Origin: Rhizorhabdus histidinilytica
GTDB lineage: Bacteria; Pseudomonadota; Alphaproteobacteria; Sphingomonadales; Sphingomonadaceae
Assembly (NCBI RefSeq): GCF_900167915.1
Contig: NZ_FUYM01000001.1
Coordinates: 620,001-684,000, forward strand
Length of the DNA stretch: 64,000 bases
Direction: 5' to 3'
Shown here: in pieces, positions 25,908-35,211 of the stretch
How the letters are laid out: every line of letters begins with the position of its first letter
How positions within the stretch are numbered: position 1 is the first letter of the stretch
Position numbers and translations under genes: made by a program
Notes under the pieces: generated by a model
The model's database searches: none
What the model saw: the letters and a program-made list of their open reading frames with translations, nothing else
What the model was told of the DNA's origin: nothing

Positions 25908-27203
25908 TCAGCCCCAGGCGACCGGGAGCCGGCGGCGGCCCCAGTACATCCAGCTATCGATCCGCTCGGTCTCGCCGGTCAGGCGCAGGTGGGGCAGCCG
26001 TTCGACCAGCTTTCGCAGGCCGATCTGCGCCTCCAGCCGGGCGATCGGCGCGCCCAGGCAGAAATGGACGCCATAGCCGAAGGAGAGATGGCGCTTCACC
26101 TGGTTGAGCGGGCGATCGATCCTGAACGTGTCGGGATCCTCGAAGATGGCGGGATCGCGGTTGGCGCCCATCATCGAGAACATGAGCTTGCTGCGCTCGG
26201 GCAGTTCGGCGCCGTGCATCGTCACCGGACACAGGCTGGTGCGGAAATGCGAGTTGATCGGCGGATCGAAGCGCAGGCTCTCCTCGATCGCGTTCTCGAC
26301 CAGGTCGGGATCGGCCTTGAGCTGCTCCCACAGTTCCGGCTTTTCCAGCAGCCGCCACACCACGTTGGTCAGCAGGCTGGTGGTTGTCTCCTGCCCGCCG
26401 GTCAGGAAGGCGGTGCAGATCTGGAACAGTTCCTGGTCGTTGAAGCGCCGCCCCTCGACCCGGCTGACCAGGCCGAGCGAGATATAGTCGAAGGGCAGCA
26501 CCGTGCCCCAATGCTCATGGGTCGGATCGTCGATGCCGGCGTCGCGCAGCAGCGTCTTGCGCTCCTCGATCAGGCCCATGAAGTGCGGCATGATCTCGGC
26601 GATCAGCGACTGCTCTGCGGCCGGGTTCTTGTCGTTGAACAGCAGCGACTGGAGCTCGTCGGCCCAGCGCTTGTAGTCGGCGTACATCGCCTGATCGGCG
26701 CCCAGCATGAAGCACATGGTGCGCGCGGGCAGCGGCAGGGCGAACAGGTCATGGAAATTGCCGCTCTTGTCGGCGCGCGCCTCGAGACCGGCGACCAGTT
26801 CCTCGGCGATCGCCTCGACCTCGGGCTGGTAGAACTTCATCCGTGACGGGGTCATGCCCTTGCGCAGCGCCGCGATATATTCGAGGTGGAAGGGCGGATC
26901 GGTCAGGATGCCGAAATCGCTGAACTCGGCCCAGTCGATCGGTCCGTCGCCCCATTTGAACGACCACACCGGATTATCGGACAGGACCTTGTCCCGGATC
27001 TCCTTGTAATCGCTGGTGATGTAGAACTGATATTCGTCGCCCTGATAATGGTAGAAGGGGCATTTGGCGGCGAGCTCGGAATAGGCCGGACCGGGATTGC
27101 GCACCGTCTCCGGATCGAGCGGATCGAAGGCGTGATCGGCCCTGGTCTTGAGCTGCCGTTCAACCACCTCGTCGCGTGGCCTGGCCTGCGCCGCACCCGT
27201 CAT
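25908..27203 (-). CDS. Cytochrome P450
   Basis: A 431-residue soluble bacterial P450. The heme-thiolate Cys382 lies in FGYGVHFCLGAP. The I-helix has GGQETT at about 269-274 and the ExxR motif is E308-R311. The usual acid-alcohol pair reads Glu-Thr. The start at 27203 is chosen from GGAGG five bases upstream; earlier in-frame ATGs lack this. It is separated from the MarR gene by 75 bp, so it may have its own promoter. It requires a ferredoxin; one is encoded at 30080. Confidence 0.93.
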   Translation of the reverse strand: MTGAAQARPRDEVVERQLKTRADHAFDPLDPETVRNPGPAYSELAAKCPFYHYQGDEYQFYITSDYKEIRDKVLSDNPVWSFKWGDGPIDWAEFSDFGILTDPPFHLEYIAALRKGMTPSRMKFYQPEVEAIAEELVAGLEARADKSGNFHDLFALPLPARTMCFMLGADQAMYADYKRWADELQSLLFNDKNPAAEQSLIAEIMPHFMGLIEERKTLLRDAGIDDPTHEHWGTVLPFDYISLGLVSRVEGRRFNDQELFQICTAFLTGGQETTTSLLTNVVWRLLEKPELWEQLKADPDLVENAIEESLRFDPPINSHFRTSLCPVTMHGAELPERSKLMFSMMGANRDPAIFEDPDTFRIDRPLNQVKRHLSFGYGVHFCLGAPIARLEAQIGLRKLVERLPHLRLTGETERIDSWMYWGRRRLPVAWG

Positions 27204-27278
27204 CCCGTCCTCCATTATCTGGTGCGGGAAATTTACGCCGGGCCGGGCCGCCAATTGAACGGCGAATTGTTTAGGGTC

Positions 27279-27812
27279 CTAATCATCGCTGTGGGGCACG
27301 CCCACGAAATCGCGGTCGAGCTGTTCGTGCATCTCGCCGAGAATCCGGCTCAACGCCTCGCGGTCGGCGGTCGCCAGGCGGCGGAACAGCTGGACGATCT
27401 TCGCCTCGCTGGCGATCAGCCATATCGCATCCTTGATGAGCGTGCGGCCCTTGTCGGTCAGGTGCAGCTCGAAGGCGCGCTTGTCGTCGTCGCACCGTTC
27501 GCGGACCAGCAGGCCGTCCTTCTCCAGCCGGGCCACCCGCGTCGAGAGCACGGCGTTGGAGACATAGAGGATCGAGGTGAGATCGGTCGCCCGCAGTGCG
27601 CGGCGACGATCACGGCCGAGGCTGCCGAGCAGATGGACGTCGGCGAAGCTGTAGCCGAGCTTGCGGGCTATCCGGTCGAGATCGGTCGCAACGAGGTGGC
27701 CGACCGTCGACAGGTGCCACATCGTCGCGAAATATTCGACGTCGAGTTCGGGCAGCAGCCGCGCATAATAGTCGCGGCCGGCCTCCAGCTCCTCGATCGG
27801 TTTCTTGGGCAT
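27279..27812 (-). CDS. MarR-family transcriptional regulator
   Basis: A 177-residue MarR protein. The winged helix covers roughly residues 55-125, with LTSILYVSNAVLSTRVARLEKDGLL as recognition region and DDKRAFELHLTDKG as the wing. It lies 27 bp after a P450 gene in the same direction and 75 bp before another. It could therefore sense a pathway intermediate and control the downstream P450/PF10118/epoxide hydrolase segment. The ATG at 27812 gives a normal length. Confidence 0.88.
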   Translation of the reverse strand: MPKKPIEELEAGRDYYARLLPELDVEYFATMWHLSTVGHLVATDLDRIARKLGYSFADVHLLGSLGRDRRRALRATDLTSILYVSNAVLSTRVARLEKDGLLVRERCDDDKRAFELHLTDKGRTLIKDAIWLIASEAKIVQLFRRLATADREALSRILGEMHEQLDRDFVGVPHSDD

Positions 27813-27839
27813 GGCGGCGGTTGTGCCACCGGCCGGCGA

Positions 27840-29060
27840 TCAGGGCCAGACCAGTTCCAGCCGCAGCACCCCATTGACCATGCCGGTCGCCAGCACCGGC
27901 CGGGTGCCCGGCTTGATCCGGAAGTCGGGGATGCGGCTCAGCCATTCCTGCAGGAAGATGCGGATCTCGCGCCGGGCGAGCACCGCGCCGGGGCAGGCAT
28001 GGGCGCCGTTGCCGAAGGCGGCGTGGACCGGCTTCTCACGCGAGAAGTCCACCACCAGCGGATCGGGATTGATCCGGTCGTCGACGCCGACGAACAGGTT
28101 GGCGGGCAGGATGCGATCACCGGCGCGGAAGCTGACGCCCTTATAGTCGAAGTCGCTGGCGATGACGCGCGCGGTGTTGGCGAGGCCGTGGCGGCGGACC
28201 ATCTCCTCGATCGCGTTCTTGACGAAGGCGTCGTCGTCGAGCCGCTCGACGAGCTGGCGGCGCTGCTCGGGATTCTGGGCCAGGAAGCGGGCGATGAACG
28301 CGATCATGCCGGCCACCGTGTCGAGCCCGCCGAACAGGACGAGCGTGGCGTAGGAGGTCGCCTCGGCCTCGGAGATGCGCTCGCCGCCGATGTCGACGTT
28401 GACGAGCTTGCTGAGCAGATCGTTGCCCGGCATCTCGCGGCGCGCGCGGATCCAGGGGAGCAGATAGGCGCCCATGAGCTGCTGCGATCGGCCGCGTGTC
28501 TCGGCATCGCGCCCGCGCACCGAATCCTCGGCGAGGGCCAGCAGATAGGCCTTGTCGTCGAGCGGCAGCTCGACCAACTCGAGGAAGACGTGGATCGGCA
28601 GGACCTTGGCGAAATCCTCGACGAACTCGCACTCGCCGCGCGGCAGCAGCCGTTCCACCGCATCGATCGCAACCTGCCGTACCTTCGACTCCAGCTCGGA
28701 GACGATCGACGGCAGCAGCGCCTGCATCAGCGGGCGGCGATAGCGGGCATGCTCGGGCGGGTCCATCTCCAGCGGAATCTGGCGCGGCGCGTCCGGCATC
28801 GGCGGCAGCACGATATGCTGGTGCGAGAAGCGGTTATAGTCGCGCTGCATCTCGACGATGTCCTCGCCCCGCGTGGCGACCCAGTGGCCGCCATTGTGCG
28901 GCGTCCAGAAGATGTCGGGCGACGCCTGCTGGATGGCGCGATAGGCGGCCTGGATGTCCTCGGCGGCGCCGGGGATGTCGTAGAGGTCGAAATCGCGGAC
29001 CAGTTCGGCCGGGACATGCTCCGGCCGGGGGGCGAGCGTCCTTTCCATCACGTCTTGCAT
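27840..29060 (-). CDS. Cytochrome P450
   Basis: A 406-residue P450. Heme-ligand Cys356 is in FGNGAHACPGA, the I-helix carries FGGLDT at 243-248 with the acid-alcohol pair Asp247-Thr248, and ExxR is E286-R289. The sequence RYRRPLMQALLPS is the typical C-helix. GGAGGAG precedes the ATG. It is in the same run as an SDR and a ferredoxin and ahead of the MarR gene. Its general look is that of bacterial terpene- or camphor-hydroxylating P450s, which is an impression rather than a proven assignment. Confidence 0.93.
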   Translation of the reverse strand: MQDVMERTLAPRPEHVPAELVRDFDLYDIPGAAEDIQAAYRAIQQASPDIFWTPHNGGHWVATRGEDIVEMQRDYNRFSHQHIVLPPMPDAPRQIPLEMDPPEHARYRRPLMQALLPSIVSELESKVRQVAIDAVERLLPRGECEFVEDFAKVLPIHVFLELVELPLDDKAYLLALAEDSVRGRDAETRGRSQQLMGAYLLPWIRARREMPGNDLLSKLVNVDIGGERISEAEATSYATLVLFGGLDTVAGMIAFIARFLAQNPEQRRQLVERLDDDAFVKNAIEEMVRRHGLANTARVIASDFDYKGVSFRAGDRILPANLFVGVDDRINPDPLVVDFSREKPVHAAFGNGAHACPGAVLARREIRIFLQEWLSRIPDFRIKPGTRPVLATGMVNGVLRLELVWP

Positions 29061-29083
29061 CGAATGCTCCTCCGATCTCGGCG

Positions 29084-30076
29084 TCAGGCGGCGGGAATGG
29101 CGGCCGCGTCGCGTTCGCGCGCGGCGGCGGCGACGGCGTTGAACTCGTCATAGACGGTCATCGGCCGATGCAGCGTGGTGGCGTCGCATATCCGGTCGAA
29201 CTGCTCGGCGACATCCTCCACGCTTGGCGCGTCGGAGCCTGCCGGGGAAATCCAGCCCTGGGTCGCCTGGATCAGCACCTGGGCATAGCGGCCGCCATTG
29301 GCGCTGAAGATGCCGTGGGTCGCCTGGCACCGCTCGCTGGCGAGGTAGAGGGCGAGGGGGGTGTTGAACGCCGGCAGCAGCCGGTCCTGCACCGCCGAAT
29401 AATCGGCCTCCTGCACCGACCGGGCGAAGTCCGGTATCTCCATGAAACCGTCGTCCATCTCGGCCATCAGCCGCGACTGGGCGGTCGGCATGAGCAGGTT
29501 GGACGTGATGCCATAGGCCGATCCCTCGATCGCGACGATATGGCTCAGCCCCATCAGCCCGCCCTTGGCGGCGGCATAGTTGGCCTGCCAGGCATGGCCG
29601 AACATCGCGCTGGCCGATCCGGTGAAGACGAAACGGCCATAGCCGTTGCGCCGCATGATCCGATAGGCGGGCTGGGCGACGTAGAAGGCGCCTTTCAGAT
29701 GGACGTCGACCAGCGCGTCGAGCCGGGCGTCGTCGATATCCTCGAAACGCGCGTTGCGCAGGAAGCCGGCATTGCTGATGACGATGTCGACCTTGCCGAA
29801 CGCCTCGACCGCGGCGGCGACGATCGCCTCGCCGCCGGCGCGGGTGGCGACGCTGTCGTAACTGGCGGCTGCCTTGCCGCCCGCGGCGCGGATCTCGTCC
29901 ACCACCGCGTCGGCGGCGTTGTGCGACGCGCCGAGGCCGGCGCCGCTGCCGCCCAGGTCGTTGACCAGCACCGCGCCGCCGCGCCGCGCGATCTCCAGCG
30001 CATAGTCGCGGCCGAGCCCGTTGCCGGCGCCGGTGATGACGGCGACGCGGCCGTCGAAGCGGATATCCCCGGCCAT
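29084..30076 (-). CDS. SDR family dehydrogenase (MFE-2-like)
   Basis: A 330-residue SDR with TGAGNGLG at 15-22, NDLGGSGAG after beta-2, SNAG at 101-104, Ser154 and YAAAK at 167-171. Its NDLGG signature matches the 17-beta-HSD type 4/MFE-2 group and the SDR at 715-1665. The start at 30076 has GGAGGA. It is three bases after the ferredoxin stop and 23 bp before the P450 gene, so the secondary alcohol made by one P450 is a plausible substrate. Confidence 0.87.
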   Translation of the reverse strand: MAGDIRFDGRVAVITGAGNGLGRDYALEIARRGGAVLVNDLGGSGAGLGASHNAADAVVDEIRAAGGKAAASYDSVATRAGGEAIVAAAVEAFGKVDIVISNAGFLRNARFEDIDDARLDALVDVHLKGAFYVAQPAYRIMRRNGYGRFVFTGSASAMFGHAWQANYAAAKGGLMGLSHIVAIEGSAYGITSNLLMPTAQSRLMAEMDDGFMEIPDFARSVQEADYSAVQDRLLPAFNTPLALYLASERCQATHGIFSANGGRYAQVLIQATQGWISPAGSDAPSVEDVAEQFDRICDATTLHRPMTVYDEFNAVAAAARERDAAAIPAA

Positions 30077-30079
30077 GGC

Positions 30080-30397
30080 TCAATCCTCCGGCGCGATGGC
30101 GACGCGCAGGCCGGCGAGGCCGTCGTCGATGGTGATCTGGCACGACAGGCGCGAGGTCTCGTCGCGATGGTCCGAGCTGTCGAGCAGGTCGCTCTCGTCC
30201 TCGCTCATCGGCGGTAGCTTGGCGAGGAAGGCGGGCTCCACCTTCACGTGGCAGGTTGCGCAGGAACAGCAGCCGCCGCACAGCGCCAGCAGCTCGTCGG
30301 CGCCGCCGTCGCGGATCACCTCCATCAGCGACAGGCCGTTGTCGGCCTCGAGGCTCAGTTCCTGACCGTCACGGGTGGTGACGAGGATGGTCGGCAT
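30080..30397 (-). CDS. [2Fe-2S] ferredoxin, putidaredoxin/adrenodoxin type
   Basis: A 105-residue ferredoxin. Cluster ligands Cys40, Cys46, Cys49 and Cys86 have exactly the spacing of putidaredoxin (C-x5-C-x2-C-x36-C). There are two extra Cys (43 and 44) in the loop. It lies 4 bp after one P450 gene and upstream of a second, so it should shuttle electrons to P450s. No ferredoxin reductase is present in the window, so a reductase elsewhere is implied. Confidence 0.95.
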   Translation of the reverse strand: MPTILVTTRDGQELSLEADNGLSLMEVIRDGGADELLALCGGCCSCATCHVKVEPAFLAKLPPMSEDESDLLDSSDHRDETSRLSCQITIDDGLAGLRVAIAPED

Positions 30398-30401
30398 GCG
30401 G

Positions 30402-31643
30402 TCAGTCTCCGAAACGGACGTAGAGATGCCTGGGTACACGCATCATCGAACCCTGGATCTGCGGAGGCGCCTTGTCCGGATCGAAGCGCAGCCCCGGCAG
30501 GTGATCGAGCGCGGCATGCAGCGCACGGGTCATCTCCACCCGCGCCAGATGCTGGCCGACGCAGATGTGCGGCCCGCGCGAGAAAGCGAAATGGGGCTTG
30601 CGATCGCGGAAGATGTCGAAGCGATCGGGATCGGCGTAGATCTCCGGATCACGGTTGGCGGCGCCCGCAACCACGTCCAGCAGCGACCCGGCCGGAATGG
30701 CGACGCCGGCCAGCTCGGTGTCGACCGCCGCCATCCGCATCTGCACCGCCACCGGCCCGTCCCAACGCAACGCCTCCTCGATCGCCTGCGGGATAAGCCC
30801 GCGGTCGGCGCGGATCGCCTCCATCTGGTCGGGATGTTCGAGCAGCGCGGTCAGCAGGATGCTGGTGCCGCGATAGGTGGTGTCGCCAGCCGCGTTCATG
30901 AGCTGGCGCAGGAAGGAGATCAGCACCTCGTGCGGCAGATATTCGCCGTCGACCTCGGTCAGCGCCAGCAAACTGACGAGATCTTCGCCCGGATCGCGCC
31001 GGCGCTCCTCGACCAGCGCGGTGAAATAGTCGCCGAGCTTGCGGCCCGCCTCGATCGCCTTCTCATGGTTCACATAGTCGGTCTGGCCGAGCGCGAGCCG
31101 CTGGAAGGTGTGGACGTCCTCCTCGGGCAGGGCGAGCTGGTGGTAGATGACCTCGAACGGATAGCGCAGCGTGAACTGCTCGATCAGGTCGGCGTGGCCG
31201 AGCGGCAGGAACTTGTCCATCAGCCCGTGGACCACGGGGTCGACGATCGTCTCGCCCCATTTCTTCACATATTGGGGCAGGAATATCTTCTGGAAGATCC
31301 GGCGCCAGCGGCCATGCTCCGGATTGTCCATGGTGCTGATGCTGCCCTGGCCGAAGGTGACGCCCAGGTTGAACTTGTAGCCCGCGTTGGAGAAGCGATC
31401 GGTATCGGTGAGCACCTCGTTCACCTCGCTCGATCCGACGACGGTGAACATCTTGCGGTCGGGGTAGAGCGCCGCGGGCAGGCCCATCAGCGGGCGATAG
31501 CCGCCCTCGATCACAGGCGCCTCGGCGCGCCAGCGCGCGATCAGCGGATAGGGATCGGCATGATCGCCGAAATTGATCTCGTCGGAATTGAACGGATCAT
31601 AGTTCGGATCGTCGAACTCCTGGATCCGGACGGCGCTCTCCAT
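30402..31643 (-). CDS. Cytochrome P450
   Basis: A 413-residue P450 with heme-ligand Cys361 in [12 protein letters not shown]-helix AAGDTT at 251-256 and ExxR E290-R293. It leads the P450/ferredoxin/SDR/P450/MarR run. Between its start and the TetR gene lies a palindrome that recurs at another promoter, so it is probably TetR-controlled. The closest resemblance is to soluble class I P450s with putidaredoxin-type partners, encoded here by the next gene. Confidence 0.93.
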   Translation of the reverse strand: MESAVRIQEFDDPNYDPFNSDEINFGDHADPYPLIARWRAEAPVIEGGYRPLMGLPAALYPDRKMFTVVGSSEVNEVLTDTDRFSNAGYKFNLGVTFGQGSISTMDNPEHGRWRRIFQKIFLPQYVKKWGETIVDPVVHGLMDKFLPLGHADLIEQFTLRYPFEVIYHQLALPEEDVHTFQRLALGQTDYVNHEKAIEAGRKLGDYFTALVEERRRDPGEDLVSLLALTEVDGEYLPHEVLISFLRQLMNAAGDTTYRGTSILLTALLEHPDQMEAIRADRGLIPQAIEEALRWDGPVAVQMRMAAVDTELAGVAIPAGSLLDVVAGAANRDPEIYADPDRFDIFRDRKPHFAFSRGPHICVGQHLARVEMTRALHAALDHLPGLRFDPDKAPPQIQGSMMRVPRHLYVRFGD

Positions 31644-31655
31644 CGCTCACCACCT

Positions 31656-31678
31656 TATATGAAGTGGTCACTACATAA
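31656..31678. promoter_or_regulatory. Putative TetR operator 1
   Basis: The imperfect palindrome TATGAAGTGGTCACTACATA lies 13 bp upstream of the P450 start and 20 bp below the TetR gene's 3' end. A 20-base site at 35157-35176 matches it at 16 positions. Symmetric half-sites AGTG and CACT flank a two-base centre. It is best read as the operator of the TetR protein encoded alongside. Confidence 0.65.
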
Positions 31679-31697
31679 GAGTGCGCCGTCGCCGCTG

Positions 31698-32336
31698 TCA
31701 ATCGGAGCGGCCCCGCCACATCATATCCGCGATCATTTGCTCGAGCGCCGCGATCAGCGCCTCGCGGTCGGTGTGTGGCGGGAACAGCATCGGCTGGAAC
31801 AGCACCGCCGAGGCGATCATGCCGAAGCCCAGCCGCACCGCGATCGCGGTATCGGCGCGGGTCGCGCCGTCCTGGGCGGCATAGGTGGTCGATTTCTCGA
31901 AGAAATTGTCGAGGCCGCCGAAGGGCAGGGCGGGTTGTGCCCGGCCGTCGGCCGGCATCTGGAACAGCAGCGCGCGGAACATCTCCTGGTTCTGCTCGAA
32001 CAGGGTGTAGACGGCCCGGACGAAACGCCGCGCATCGGCGTCCCGGTTGGGGTCGCGCGGGTCGGGGTGGAGGGCGACGAAATCCTCCATCAGCCGGTTG
32101 AAAGGCGCCGTAACCACTTCGTCGAACAGGGTCGCCTTGTCGCCATAATAGCGGAACAGCAGGGTCTCGCTGACGTCGGCGAGACGGGCGATCTCCTTGG
32201 TCGTCGCGAAGGCATAGCCGCGCTCGGCGAACAGCTCGCGCGCCGCGGCGCGGATGCGCTCGACCACGTCCTCGCGGGTGCGGCGGCGGCGGCGGGTGCG
32301 GGGCTCGGGGGCGGCGTCGATCGCGGCGTTGCTCAT
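31698..32336 (-). CDS. TetR-family transcriptional regulator
   Basis: A 212-residue TetR protein. The DNA-binding domain at about residues 22-68 shows AARELFAERGYAFATTKEIARLADVS split around the helix-turn-helix, followed by LLFRYYGDK. The C-terminal ligand domain is not conserved, as usual. It sits between the GMC oxidase gene and the P450/ferredoxin run on the same strand. Two similar palindromes next to the P450 promoter and the 35.1-kb divergent promoter are candidate targets. Confidence 0.92.
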   Translation of the reverse strand: MSNAAIDAAPEPRTRRRRRTREDVVERIRAAARELFAERGYAFATTKEIARLADVSETLLFRYYGDKATLFDEVVTAPFNRLMEDFVALHPDPRDPNRDADARRFVRAVYTLFEQNQEMFRALLFQMPADGRAQPALPFGGLDNFFEKSTTYAAQDGATRADTAIAVRLGFGMIASAVLFQPMLFPPHTDREALIAALEQMIADMMWRGRSD

Positions 32337-32376
32337 GGCCGCTTTAGACCGTCTCGCGAGGGCCGAGTCCAGCGCA

Positions 32377-33972
32377 CTAGCGGTTGCGTCCTTCGAGGAT
32401 CAGCGAAGCGGCGTGCCAGGCTGCGGCCATGATCGGGCCGTTGGTGTTGGCCGAAACCATGGTCGGCATGATCGAGCCGTCGACGACGCGTAGCCCGTCG
32501 ACGCCGCGCACGCGCAGCTTCTCATCGAGCACGGCATCGTCGAAATCGCCCATCCGGCAGGTCCCGCAGGCATGGTAGCCGGCCTGCCCCTGGCTGCGGA
32601 AGGCGGAGAGAATCTCCTCGTCGGTCCGCATCGAGCGGCTCGGCTCGCGCTCGCCGATCACCATCGGCGCGATCGCCGGCTGGTGCATCCATTCGCGGAT
32701 GTAGCGGTGCATCGCCACGGTGACAGCGCAGTCATAGGGATCGGTCAGATAGCCGGCGTGAATCTGCGCCGGCTGGTTCGGATCGGCCGATGCGATCCGT
32801 ACCCAGCCTTCGCTGCGCGACCGCAGCGGATAGCCGAACAACTGGACGCTGTGGGCGCGATCGACGACCATGTTGCCCTTGTCGTCAGGCATCGCCACCG
32901 CAGGCGAGAACAATATCTCGATGTCCGATGTCTCGGATTCCGGCAGCACCCTGGCGAAGGCGCCGACCGTGCCATAGGCCACCGCCATCATCCCCGATCG
33001 ATTGAGATAGTAGCGCAGGACGTTGGCGGCGAGGCGCAGGCCCCGAAGCTGGGGATTGTGGCTGTGCGGCACGCTGATGTCGAACTGCATCATCATCAGC
33101 CGATGCTCGAGCAGATGCTCGCCCACGCCGGGGCTGTCGACCACCGGGGCGATGCCGAGCGCCTGGAGATGCGCGGCATTGCCGACGCCCGAGCGTTGGA
33201 GGATCTGCGGCGACATTAGCGATCCCGCGGAAAGGATGACCTCGCCCTCCGCGTCGAAGCGCCGTGGCGCGCCGCCGACCGTCGCAGCGACGCCGATCGC
33301 GCGGCGGCCGTCGAACAGGATGCGGTCGACCGTGGCGCCGGTGACGACGCGCAGGTTGGGCCGCCCGCGCGCCTGCTTGAGGAAGGTCTGCGCCGTGCTC
33401 TGGCGGCGGCCCTTCCAGATGGTGCGGGTGGCGTAGCCGACGCCCTCCTGCCGGGGCCGGTTGAGATCCTCGACGCGGGGCAGGCCCATCTGCTCGCCGG
33501 CGGCGATGAACGCCTCGGTCAGCGGGGTCCGTTCGCGCTCGACGCTGATGCCGAGCGGGCCGCCGCCGCCGCGCACCTCGTCCTCGCCCAGTTCGTGCCG
33601 CTCGATCGCGCGGAAGGCCGCACCCATCGCGCTCCAGCCCCATCCCCTGGCGCCGAGCTTCTCCCAACCGTCATAATCCTCGGGCTGGCCCCGGAAATAC
33701 ATCATCCCGTTCACCGAGGAGGAGCCGCCGAGCATCTTGCCGCGGATCCAGGTCTCGGACGGCACGTCGTCATGCGCCTCGGTCTGGAAATACCAGACGT
33801 GGCGCGGATCGGTGTAGAGCTTGGCGACACCGCGCGGCATGTGGATGAAGGGGCTGCGGTCCTCGGGCCCCGCCTCCAGCAGCAGCACCCGGTTCGCCGG
33901 ATTGACGGACAGCCGATCGGCCAGGACGCAGCCGGCCGAGCCGGCGCCGACGATGATGTAATCCCAGCTCAC
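32377..33972 (-). CDS. GMC-family FAD-dependent alcohol oxidase/dehydrogenase
   Basis: A 531-residue GMC oxidoreductase. The FAD-binding IIVGAGSAGCVLADRL is at the N-terminus, the GMC signature around GKMLGGSSSVNGM, and a catalytic His in YHACGTCRM followed by MPTMVSANTNGP near the C-terminus. The start is GTG at 33972, which overlaps the upstream stop as GTGA, so translation is coupled. It should oxidise a primary or secondary alcohol, perhaps one released by the adjacent serine hydrolase. Confidence 0.92.
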   Translation of the reverse strand: MSWDYIIVGAGSAGCVLADRLSVNPANRVLLLEAGPEDRSPFIHMPRGVAKLYTDPRHVWYFQTEAHDDVPSETWIRGKMLGGSSSVNGMMYFRGQPEDYDGWEKLGARGWGWSAMGAAFRAIERHELGEDEVRGGGGPLGISVERERTPLTEAFIAAGEQMGLPRVEDLNRPRQEGVGYATRTIWKGRRQSTAQTFLKQARGRPNLRVVTGATVDRILFDGRRAIGVAATVGGAPRRFDAEGEVILSAGSLMSPQILQRSGVGNAAHLQALGIAPVVDSPGVGEHLLEHRLMMMQFDISVPHSHNPQLRGLRLAANVLRYYLNRSGMMAVAYGTVGAFARVLPESETSDIEILFSPAVAMPDDKGNMVVDRAHSVQLFGYPLRSRSEGWVRIASADPNQPAQIHAGYLTDPYDCAVTVAMHRYIREWMHQPAIAPMVIGEREPSRSMRTDEEILSAFRSQGQAGYHACGTCRMGDFDDAVLDEKLRVRGVDGLRVVDGSIMPTMVSANTNGPIMAAAWHAASLILEGRNR

Positions 33973-35111
33973 AGCGCGGCCCGGATCACATCGCCGATCA
34001 AGGTGCGGCTGTCCTGGTTGATCTCGATCGTGTCGAACATGCGGTTGTGGCAGAAGGCGACCGCGAGCTTGCGGTCGGGATCGGCCCAGCCGATCGATCC
34101 GCCCATGCCGGGATGACACAGCGCGCGCATGTTGCGCGGGCTGGAGACGGGCGGGGCCTCCGCGCCGCCCAGCCAGAATCCCGCCCAGCCGATCGGCACC
34201 TTCATGCCGAAGAATACCGGATCGGCATCGTCGAAATGCGGGCGCGGGCCGGCGAAGCTCGCCACCCGTTCCTCGGACAGCAGGCGGACGCCGCCGAGCT
34301 GCCCGCCATTAGCGAGCATCGCCCAGAAACGTGCCTCGCTGCGCGCGTTGAAGATGCCGCCCACCGCTGGGATGCAGGCGCGGCGGACATAAGGACGCTC
34401 GAACGGATCGGGCATCAGGTCGACGACGAGCGGCTGCGCCTCTCGCATCGCGTTGCCGTCGGGCATCACATAGACGGCGACGGCGTCGAGCCGGGCGATG
34501 CGCGGCTCGACCTCGGCGGGAATGCCGAACCACAGGTCGGTCGCGCCCAGCGGCTCGGCGATCTCCTCGCGGACGAACTGGCCGAACGGGCGCCGCTTGG
34601 GATCGGTGCGGCGGACCACCTCGCCGACCAGCCAGCCGAAGGTCATCGACTGGTAGGAGGAACGGCTGCCGGCTGGATAGGCGCCCGGCATCTCGGCAAT
34701 GCGGCCGCACATCCAGTCCCAGTTGGTCATCAGCTCGGGGGTGACGTCGGGCGGCATGCGCAGCACGCCGGAGACATGACCGAGAACGTGGCGAACAGTG
34801 ACGTCGCCCTTGCCGGCCTGTGCAAAGTCGGGCCAGTAAGTGGCTACAGGAGCATCATAATCGACCAGGCCTCGTTCGGCCTGGATATGGAGTGCCGTGG
34901 CCGTCACCGCCTTCGACACCGAATAGACGTTGAACAGGGTGTCGCCATCGACCGGTCGGCCGGTCTCGGGGTCGGCGATGCCCGCCCAGCAATCGACGAC
35001 CTGCTCCTCGCCGACCCAGGCCGCGACCTGCACGCCGATCTCGCGCCCGTCGGCGACGAGCGAATCGAGCGTGCGCTGCACCGCCTCGTTGACCTTGTTC
35101 GCCACCGCCAT
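33969..35111 (-). CDS. Serine hydrolase of the class C beta-lactamase/EstB esterase fold
   Basis: A 380-residue protein. The nucleophile motif S64-V-S-K67 sits in the expected context, and a Tyr motif YQSMTFGW is the second element. There is no signal peptide, so a cytoplasmic esterase is more likely than an antibiotic-degrading lactamase. GGGAGAGG precedes the ATG at 35111. It shares a 100-bp divergent promoter region with the crotonase at 35212 and is translationally coupled to the GMC oxidase. Confidence 0.9.
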   Translation of the reverse strand: MAVANKVNEAVQRTLDSLVADGREIGVQVAAWVGEEQVVDCWAGIADPETGRPVDGDTLFNVYSVSKAVTATALHIQAERGLVDYDAPVATYWPDFAQAGKGDVTVRHVLGHVSGVLRMPPDVTPELMTNWDWMCGRIAEMPGAYPAGSRSSYQSMTFGWLVGEVVRRTDPKRRPFGQFVREEIAEPLGATDLWFGIPAEVEPRIARLDAVAVYVMPDGNAMREAQPLVVDLMPDPFERPYVRRACIPAVGGIFNARSEARFWAMLANGGQLGGVRLLSEERVASFAGPRPHFDDADPVFFGMKVPIGWAGFWLGGAEAPPVSSPRNMRALCHPGMGGSIGWADPDRKLAVAFCHNRMFDTIEINQDSRTLIGDVIRAAL

Positions 35112-35156
35112 ATCGCGCCTCTCCCTCTGGCCTCGTCTCTTCCGTTCGCCCCACTT

Positions 35157-35195
35157 ATCAAGTACGCACTACATAGTATAGTGTGCGGCGGAGCA
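35157..35195. promoter_or_regulatory. Putative TetR operator 2 in a divergent promoter, plus a second dyad
   Basis: TATCAAGTACGCACTACATA at 35157-35176 matches the site beside the TetR/P450 promoter at 16 of 20 positions. Immediately overlapping is CACTA-N7-TAGTG, a perfect interrupted dyad. The element lies between the divergent serine hydrolase (35111) and crotonase (35212) starts, so one regulator could control both directions. Confidence 0.62.
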
Positions 35196-35211
35196 GCCGA
35201 AGGGAGAGGTC

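Noticed and set aside
33969-35111. Antibiotic-resistance beta-lactamase
   Set aside because: The SxxK fold is shared, but there is no signal peptide and the context is a catabolic operon; an EstB-type esterase is more likely.
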